Source: Levilactobacillus andaensis
Lineage (GTDB): Bacteria > Bacillota > Bacilli > Lactobacillales > Lactobacillaceae
Length of the DNA: 64,000 nucleotides
Direction of reading: 5' to 3'
Assembly: GCF_016861695.1 (NCBI RefSeq)
Contig: NZ_BOLP01000004.1
Coordinates: forward strand, 1 to 64,000
In this document: piece by piece, positions 58,771-64,000 of the stretch
How the letters are laid out: each line of letters opens with the position of its first letter
Numbering within the stretch: position 1 is the stretch's first letter
Translations under genes and position numbers: made by a program
Notes under the pieces: model-generated
The model's database searches: none
What the model saw: the letters and a program-made list of their open reading frames with translations, nothing else
Told to the model about the DNA's origin: nothing

Positions 58771-60132
58771 TTACTTCTGGTTCTGCTCATCGTGGTCCCG
58801 CCACTTCTTGCGCATCCCCTTGTTTTTCGTGTGCCGATTTTTATGTTTCTTTTTCTTGCTAGGATTGCTGACAACGGCCTTAGCTGGCTTAGCAGCCTTC
58901 TTCGTCGTTGGTTGATCAGTGGACTGTGACGCTACTGATGCGGTTGCCGATACGTCGGTCTTGGCAGTTTCTGCCGCACCAGCTTGGCTCTGCGCTTGTA
59001 TTGCCACTGGCGCCTTAGCTGGTGCCGTTGGCCGTTCTGTCGTCAACGTCCGGCCGCTGAAGTAGACGGGCACTAAATCATAGTCCGTGTCCTTTAATAA
59101 TTTCTTCAGGTCCCGCAAATCGTGGTCGTCACCCAAACTGATGACCTGACCTGGTTCACCCATCCGACCAGTCCGACCGACCCGGTGAACATATTCGTTC
59201 ACGGAGCCAGGCAAATCATAGTTGATAACGGCTGGTAACTTGGGAATGTCCAAGCCCCGCGCCGCAACATCGGTGGTCAACAGCAAGCGAATACGGCCCA
59301 ACCGGAAGTCCTGTAACGCCTTTTCCCGTTGCACCTGTCGCAAGTCACTGGTTAAGCTGGCCGCTGACATGTGTTCATGGTAGAAACGGGTCGCCGTTTG
59401 ACGCAAGGTATTGGCTTGTTTGAAGAAGACCAACGCCCGGAAATTAGGCATCGCCAACATCCGCTTCAACATTTGGTCCCGTTTGCCCATTCCGACTTCA
59501 AGTAAACCATGACGAACGACCCCTTGTGTCTGGTCTTGTTGGCGAACGTCGATCCGTTCCACCGTTTGGCCAAACCACTGGTCGAGCTCGTGTAAGATTG
59601 GCGTGTCGGTGGCCGAGAAGAAGCCTAATTGCACTTCTGCTGGTGCGGCTTGGGCGATTGAGCGAACCGTATCCAACGTGTCCCCCGTTAACAAGTCGTC
59701 GGCTTCATCAATGATCAGTAGCGATACCAAGTGAAGCTTTAATTTCCGATCACTTACCAGGTTCAGAACCCGACCGGGCGTCCCCACGATGACTTCTGGC
59801 CGCTTCTTCAACCGTTCCGTCTGCCGTTTAACGTTGGCACCACCGGTCAGGGCAAGCACCTGTAAATCCAGTAATTTTGCCCAGTCACGCATGACCCGGC
59901 TGGTTTGAATCGCTAGTTCCTGTGAAGGTTCCAACACGATCAGTTGGGTCCCATCACCGGGTAAAAGGTTCGCCAAGGCGGGCAACGTAAACGCCACCGT
60001 CTTGCCGGAACCCGTTGGGGCTAGCCCCAAGACGTTGTGGTCACCGGCTAACGGTTCGTAGACCGCAGCTTGAATGGCCGTTTGTTCCGTGTAGCCCAAA
60101 TCTTTAAAATGAGCTTCATATTGTTTTAACAT
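58771..60132 (-). CDS. DEAD-box RNA helicase
   Basis: A 453-residue ATP-dependent RNA helicase. TEQTAIQAAVYEPL (Q motif), APTGSGKT (38-45), GTPGRVL, IIDEADDLL (DEAD), FSATD (SAT), then TTDVAARGLDIPKL and HRVGRTGRMGEPG. The C-terminal ~85 residues are Ala/Thr/Lys-rich, ending in a strongly basic KKKKHKNRHTKNKGMRKKWR likely to grip RNA. Resembles YfmL/CshB-type cold or ribosome-assembly helicases; exact ortholog not fixed. Confidence 0.88.
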   Translation of the reverse strand: MLKQYEAHFKDLGYTEQTAIQAAVYEPLAGDHNVLGLAPTGSGKTVAFTLPALANLLPGDGTQLIVLEPSQELAIQTSRVMRDWAKLLDLQVLALTGGANVKRQTERLKKRPEVIVGTPGRVLNLVSDRKLKLHLVSLLIIDEADDLLTGDTLDTVRSIAQAAPAEVQLGFFSATDTPILHELDQWFGQTVERIDVRQQDQTQGVVRHGLLEVGMGKRDQMLKRMLAMPNFRALVFFKQANTLRQTATRFYHEHMSAASLTSDLRQVQREKALQDFRLGRIRLLLTTDVAARGLDIPKLPAVINYDLPGSVNEYVHRVGRTGRMGEPGQVISLGDDHDLRDLKKLLKDTDYDLVPVYFSGRTLTTERPTAPAKAPVAIQAQSQAGAAETAKTDVSATASVASQSTDQPTTKKAAKPAKAVVSNPSKKKKHKNRHTKNKGMRKKWRDHDEQNQK

Positions 60133-60147
60133 ACAGTTTCCTTTCTG

Positions 60148-61152
60148 TTAGTGCGCGTCGGCTGGAAAACTCAGGTTCGCCGAAACCCGCAAACTGTAAA
60201 GCACTTGATTGACGGTCAGACTCCACTGCAACCACCGTTGATAATCACGCACATTTTGCGGATCATCTGGTGCTTGCAAGACCCGGGCGAAGTCCATGAC
60301 CTCTGGCAACATCGGATTAGCCAAGTCACCTTGACTCAGATCCGTTGCTTGGCCATCCGCAGCCCGTTGTTCAACGTGGGTCAGTTCCCCAGCGCTATCA
60401 ATAGTGATGGTTTCCTTGAGACCATAAATTTCAGAGAGGCCGTACGCGTTACTGGTCTTACCGAAGCTGACGGTCACGTCGAAGTCGCCATACCGCAGAA
60501 TTGCGACCCCTTTGCCATCCGCACCGGTCTCAACCAACGTGGGGAACAGGTCGACGTGACTTGGCTGACCAAACAAGGCCACGGCCACGTAAATGGGGTA
60601 AACGCCGACATCTTGTAAGGCCCCGGCGGAAAATTCCCGGGTGAAAATGTTTGGTCGGTCGCCGGCTAAGACCTTGTCGTAACGGGAAGAATACTTCATA
60701 TAGGTGAAGCTAGCTCCCTGAACGGTCGGCAGTCCTGACAGTGCCGTCTCAATCGCCTTGAAGTTTGGCGTGTGCACGTGCCGCGCCGCCTCAAAGAATC
60801 GTACGGCCGGATGCTTAGCCAGTTCTGCCTTGAAGGCAATCATTTCTCGTTGGTTACTGAACGCTGGTTTTTCAACGATGACCGAGATGTCCTTAGCAAT
60901 TGCGGCCATGGCTTGGTCAAAATGCAGACTGTTGGGCGAAGCAATGTAGACGGCATCCAAGTTGGCCTGCGCTAACATGTCATCATAGTCCGTGTAGCTC
61001 GCTTCGGCGTGGTTCTTGGTAGCAAATGCGTCCGCCGTCTCTGCGTGGCGTGAATAGATGGCGGCTAACGCGAACTGCTGCGACAAAGCCAACGCTTCAA
61101 CCAGTTGCTGCGTGATCCAGTTAGTCCCTACCGTTCCAATTCGAATCATCAT
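60148..61152 (-). CDS. Gfo/Idh/MocA family oxidoreductase
   Basis: A 334-residue NAD(P)-dependent dehydrogenase of sugars or polyols. IRIGTVGTNWITQQLVEAL is the Rossmann start; AVYIASPNSLHFDQAMAAI and VIVEKPAFSN (the EKP motif, about 92-101) follow. Start behind GGAGGG. It precedes the DEAD-box helicase by 15 bases and may share its transcript. Substrate unknown. Confidence 0.85.
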   Translation of the reverse strand: MMIRIGTVGTNWITQQLVEALALSQQFALAAIYSRHAETADAFATKNHAEASYTDYDDMLAQANLDAVYIASPNSLHFDQAMAAIAKDISVIVEKPAFSNQREMIAFKAELAKHPAVRFFEAARHVHTPNFKAIETALSGLPTVQGASFTYMKYSSRYDKVLAGDRPNIFTREFSAGALQDVGVYPIYVAVALFGQPSHVDLFPTLVETGADGKGVAILRYGDFDVTVSFGKTSNAYGLSEIYGLKETITIDSAGELTHVEQRAADGQATDLSQGDLANPMLPEVMDFARVLQAPDDPQNVRDYQRWLQWSLTVNQVLYSLRVSANLSFPADAH

Positions 61153-61483
61153 AATCCCTCCAGAATTGACTATTTCTTTTAGATGTTGTTAACCTTTTGC
61201 AGTGCCCCTGCCCTGTCGTGAAAACCAAGTCGCCGAAAGACAGGTCGTTCACCTAGCTGTGCTTCAATTTAGTCCCGTTGACCATTGCCAGAATGGTCTC
61301 ATCACGGTGACCTGCTGAACTTATCCAGCCACAGAACTAGGTGTCTTTTTCTATTCTAACAGTCGGACCGGCGTCGCGATAGCTTTAGAATTAATTTTCC
61401 GCTAAACCGGGGTAATTGTTAAGGCATTCGCGGTTAAAAATGGTATATTGAAGATGGAAATCTATTCAAGGGAGGGATTACCG
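61153..61483. other. divergent promoter spacer
   Basis: No gene. A short palindrome ACCATT-GCCAG-AATGGT (61281-61297) could be an operator. TATATT at about 61443 may be a -10 for the DUF4828 gene; I see no good -35. Confidence 0.35.
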
Positions 61484-61855
61484 GTGAAAGGTCGGGAAAT
61501 CGCACTGTTTGGCATTTCACTCGTTGCTGGCTTAACGGGTGGCTTTTCGTTACGGAAGAAAAAGCAGCCCCAGCCAAGCGAGTCACCGTTATTTTATGTG
61601 GGCACGTGGCAGTTTGTTGACCCCCACAATCAACGGCGTCACCGGTTAGAAATTAGTCCTAATCTTGACGTGCAAATCGATGATCACCAGTTACAGGTGC
61701 GGGTTCAGGACCTCAACGAGCAGCAGCTGACGTTTCAGGATAAATTTGGCTATCATTTGACGATTCACGCCAACGAGCGCCAACCAATTTCTTTCTTCGA
61801 TGAAGCCGACGACTGCACCTACGCCGTCAAGCCACTGACTGACAAGGATGACTAG
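61484..61855 (+). CDS. DUF4828 protein
   Basis: A 123-residue protein of unknown role. A short hydrophobic N-terminus (EIALFGISLVAGLTGGFS) is followed by a basic KKKQPQ and a small beta domain (YVGTWQFVDPHNQRRHRLEI). GTG at 61484 lies seven bases after GGGAGGG; the TTG at 61448 has no site. Confidence 0.7.
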   Translation: MKGREIALFGISLVAGLTGGFSLRKKKQPQPSESPLFYVGTWQFVDPHNQRRHRLEISPNLDVQIDDHQLQVRVQDLNEQQLTFQDKFGYHLTIHANERQPISFFDEADDCTYAVKPLTDKDD

Positions 61856-62040
61856 TTAGGGTCTCAGGCTCTAACTTTTTTATTGGATTAAATTGTTTTC
61901 TACCATTATCTACTTTGAAAACCTAGGAGCACGCGCAGTTTGCTAGCTGAATAGGCAATCAATGATCACCCGTAATTTTCTACATTTTCCCGATTACAGC
62001 TCAAACAAAAGGTTACCGCTCAAAATTATTCAGACAAAAT

Positions 62041-62083
62041 AAGGTGTTACTGAAGAAGTCAACCTCTTCAGTAACACCTTTTT
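62041..62083. terminator. strong bidirectional terminator
   Basis: AAGGTGTTACTGAAG and its exact complement form a 15-bp stem with T runs on both sides, between DUF4828 and the GH25-fold gene. 61856-62040 holds nothing else seen. Confidence 0.9.
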
Positions 62084-62099
62084 CATCTGTTTAATTAAA

Positions 62100-62864
62100 T
62101 TATTCCGTATACTTCGTCCAGGCCTGATGCGTTCCGTTGAAAACAGAGACGGCCACCGCGTGTTCCTGACCATCCTGTGTAATTGAGGCGTTGGCATCGT
62201 ATTCGATGAACCGAATTTGTGCGGCGTGCCCGACCAAGTGACCACCGGCGATCCAGTAGTCCTGTTGCGGGAGAACCGGCTTCACGAACTGGTTCAACAC
62301 CTGACGATTGGCTAAAACGACGATTCCCTGCTGGTAATGTTGCTGGAGCAAGTCAACCAACCGTTTTAACTTCTGTCCCTGAGCCGCCATGGTCGTGTTG
62401 CCACTATTGTAATCGCCATAGTAACTCACATTGATGGCCAATGGCAACGACCCCGAGTCGGTTCCAACCGTTTCAACGACGTGTTCAAATTGGTGCTGCG
62501 CCGTCGTGGTAAAACTAAATGTGTGCATGACGCCAACCTTAATGTCGGCCCCCTGCGAACGCGAATAGTTATCGCTGAAGTCATCGTCCGTATAGGTCGC
62601 CCCGGAGGTTGCTTGCAGGTAAACGAACTGATGGTGCTTGGCTAACTGTTGAAAGTCGAGATAGCCGCTATCCTGGTTCACAATGACGCCACGGACCGGG
62701 TAGTTGGCCAATTGCTGTTTCTGGTGAGCTTGCCACTGGAACCAGCCAAAACCAGCTACCAGCAAGACGATAATCAGGGCGCATAAGGCCCACCACCGAC
62801 GTCGATGATGCCGATGAAAGGTATTCTCATATATTGGTTGATAGTCGCTTCGTTTCACCGTCAA
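62100..62864 (-). CDS. membrane-anchored GH25 (lysozyme-fold) protein, catalytic acids apparently lost
   Basis: A 254-residue protein: basic N-terminus, one membrane helix (about 25-42), then a GH25 muramidase-like domain (FVYLQATSGATYTDDDFSDN, KVGVMHTFSFT). In active GH25 enzymes the first strand reads GIDVS and a later one DxE; here they are GVIVN and INVS, so both acid positions look replaced. It may therefore bind wall without cutting it. Converges on DUF4828. Confidence 0.7.
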   Translation of the reverse strand: MTVKRSDYQPIYENTFHRHHRRRWWALCALIIVLLVAGFGWFQWQAHQKQQLANYPVRGVIVNQDSGYLDFQQLAKHHQFVYLQATSGATYTDDDFSDNYSRSQGADIKVGVMHTFSFTTTAQHQFEHVVETVGTDSGSLPLAINVSYYGDYNSGNTTMAAQGQKLKRLVDLLQQHYQQGIVVLANRQVLNQFVKPVLPQQDYWIAGGHLVGHAAQIRFIEYDANASITQDGQEHAVAVSVFNGTHQAWTKYTE

Positions 62865-62939
62865 TCACCGTTCCCCTAACCTGGCTCGCTCCCCGGCCTA
62901 GTCACCGGATAGCGGAATATTTCTATTATACCATGCCAA

Positions 62940-63755
62940 TTAGGATTCGTGGCGGGTCTGTTCGATCACATTGCGGACCCGCGTCATGACCTTATCAGTC
63001 CGTGAAGAAATGCGCAAGATGGTCATCATAAAAAGACTGTCAAGGATCGTCAACTGCGAAATCAACGAGTACATCCCCTCTGACCGGTACTTCACTTCAT
63101 CCGTCAATGAGAGGAAAGTCACGTCTGCAGCCTGGGCCAACGGCGATCCACTGTAACTAGTAATTGCTATAATGGTCACCCCACTGCGTTGAAGTTCCTT
63201 AACAATATGTAGCGTTTCGTGATTCCGACCTGAATGAGAAATCACAATCGCACAGTCTTCATCGGTCATTTTAGCCGCTTGCATCAACTGGATGTCATAA
63301 TCCGGATGATACATGACGTTCAATGACGTCCGAATAAACTTGTGGTACCCGTCCAATGCCGCCACGGATGATCCCCCGAGACCAAAGAAGGCCACGTTAC
63401 GGGAGTTGATCAATTTTAAGACCGCCCGGGCGAGATCTTTTTCGTTCAAAGCTTCATTCGTAGCGCGTAAGGAACTAATGGAGAAACCAAAAGTTTTGTT
63501 GGCAATCATGGCCAACGAATCCCCTTCTGCAAGTTCTGGAAACGAACTAGGCTGTTGTGGAGTCTCCTCGGTTGCCGTATGGGCCAATGCCATGGTAAAC
63601 TCCCGGTAGTTAGCGTAGTTCATTCGTTTAACGAACCTTGAAATCGTGGCTGTCGACACCCCGGTGGCGCTAGCCAACTCCTTGATGGTCATTTCACTGA
63701 CCAATGCTGGATTGTCTAATGCCAGCTGGGCCACCTTTTTTTCCGTGCGGGACAA
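62940..63755 (-). CDS. RpiR/MurR family regulator
   Basis: A 271-residue repressor or activator of sugar metabolism. N-terminal HTH_6 (MTIKELASATGVSTATISRF-VKRM), C-terminal SIS sugar-phosphate-binding domain (FFGLGGSSVAALDGYHKF, AIVISHSGRNHETL, SITSYSGSPLAQAAD-like). TTG at 63755 is the first standard start, but the open frame upstream encodes KIRGTYDQL, which fits the family start, and an ATC at 63800 follows a GGAAGGGGGG. Divergent from a 6-phosphogluconate dehydrogenase gene, so pentose-phosphate or gluconate control is likely. Confidence 0.85.
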   Translation of the reverse strand: MSRTEKKVAQLALDNPALVSEMTIKELASATGVSTATISRFVKRMNYANYREFTMALAHTATEETPQQPSSFPELAEGDSLAMIANKTFGFSISSLRATNEALNEKDLARAVLKLINSRNVAFFGLGGSSVAALDGYHKFIRTSLNVMYHPDYDIQLMQAAKMTDEDCAIVISHSGRNHETLHIVKELQRSGVTIIAITSYSGSPLAQAADVTFLSLTDEVKYRSEGMYSLISQLTILDSLFMMTILRISSRTDKVMTRVRNVIEQTRHES

Positions 63756-63849
63756 CTGATCATACGTTCCGCGAATCTTCCCCGTCGTTGAGCGTGCGAT
63801 GGTCGCCGCCCCCCTTCCTCGATATTAATTTTAAAATTATTTCAGCTTT

Positions 63850-63864
63850 TGTAAACATTTTACA
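63850..63864. promoter_or_regulatory. palindromic operator candidate
   Basis: TGTAAA-CAT-TTTACA between the divergent RpiR and dehydrogenase genes, ten bases before the -35 of the latter. Likely site for the RpiR protein. Confidence 0.5.
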
Positions 63865-63873
63865 TCATATGAC

Positions 63874-63902
63874 TTGAAATGTGAAACTTTTTTACATATA
63901 AT
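63874..63902 (+). promoter_or_regulatory. promoter for the 6-phosphogluconate dehydrogenase gene
   Basis: TTGAAA (63874-63879), 17-base spacer, TATAAT (63897-63902). Confidence 0.75.
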
Positions 63903-63948
63903 ATTCCCTGTCAGAAAAATTTCGCATCTTGCAAAGGAGATTAATTTC

Positions 63949-64000
63949 ATGAAACTCGGATTGATTGGATTAGGTAAAATGGGGCTTAGCCTTGCAGAAA
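63949..64000 (+). CDS. gnd: 6-phosphogluconate dehydrogenase, start only (cut by window end)
   Basis: Seventeen residues are visible: MKLGLIGLGKMGLSLAE, the Rossmann start GLGKMG typical of the NAD-type decarboxylating 6-phosphogluconate dehydrogenase. AAAGGAG lies upstream. Other beta-hydroxyacid dehydrogenases start similarly, so the call leans on the RpiR neighbour. Confidence 0.6.
   Translation, partial: MKLGLIGLGKMGLSLAE

Overview
The window reads as a chromosome segment of a low-to-mid GC lactobacillus (Lactobacillaceae). The grounds are the teichoic acid genes, the many GTG/TTG starts behind AGGAGG-type ribosome sites, and the RecX, Ntdp, YihY, GntP and DUF4828 genes. The genus (for example Levilactobacillus or Lactiplantibacillus) is inference; no 16S or typing gene is present.

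Layout. Positions 1-16300 and 58600-64000 are host chromosome. The left part holds a wall teichoic acid group (glycerol-phosphate polymerase, an unrecognised partner, TagD), an AI-2E type permease, a DUF402 nucleotidase, a YdeI-like protein, a beta-lactamase-fold serine hydrolase, RecX, flavodoxin, YihY, a NERD-domain protein overlapping UDP-GlcNAc 2-epimerase, a GtrB/CsbB-type glycosyltransferase, a GntP permease and a universal stress protein. Several spacers carry two families of structured intergenic repeats. The right part holds tRNA-Arg(CCT), a DEAD-box RNA helicase, a Gfo/Idh/MocA oxidoreductase, DUF4828, a GH25-fold protein that seems to lack its catalytic acids, an RpiR regulator and the start of a 6-phosphogluconate dehydrogenase gene.

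Positions about 16550-58660 are a ~42 kb prophage inserted at the 3' end of tRNA-Arg(CCT). It is a PBSX/XkdK-type contractile-tail (myovirus-like) phage. Read from its right end it has: integrase, a SHOCT-domain membrane protein, an ImmA-like peptidase and an ImmR-like repressor (+ strand); a Cro-like protein, an antirepressor and many very small early genes (- strand); a DUF1351/Sak4-like/DUF669/helicase/primase replication module with an iteron-like origin; a run of small unknown genes; an ArpU-like late regulator; a tRNA-like RNA region; then terminase, portal, MuF, scaffold, capsid, connector, sheath, tube, chaperone, tape measure, baseplate, fibre and lysis genes down to a terminator at 16655-16694. 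Most genes overlap or nearly abut, so they are probably one or two long leftward transcripts.

Points of most interest: (i) a MuF head protein with a C-terminal JAMM/JAB-like metalloprotease motif followed at once by a 69-residue ORF, resembling phage MuF polymorphic toxins; (ii) a classical A AAA AAC -1 frameshift site in the tail chaperone gene giving a 62-residue extension; (iii) a 123-nt tRNA-Leu-like RNA with a long stem where the anticodon arm should be; (iv) an origin candidate of tandem 9-bp repeats flanking an AT-rich core; (v) a replication helicase split by an in-frame TAA; (vi) a 230-bp repeat leaving an integrase 3' remnant outside the left attachment site; (vii) cargo-like membrane proteins, one on the opposite strand with its own promoter.
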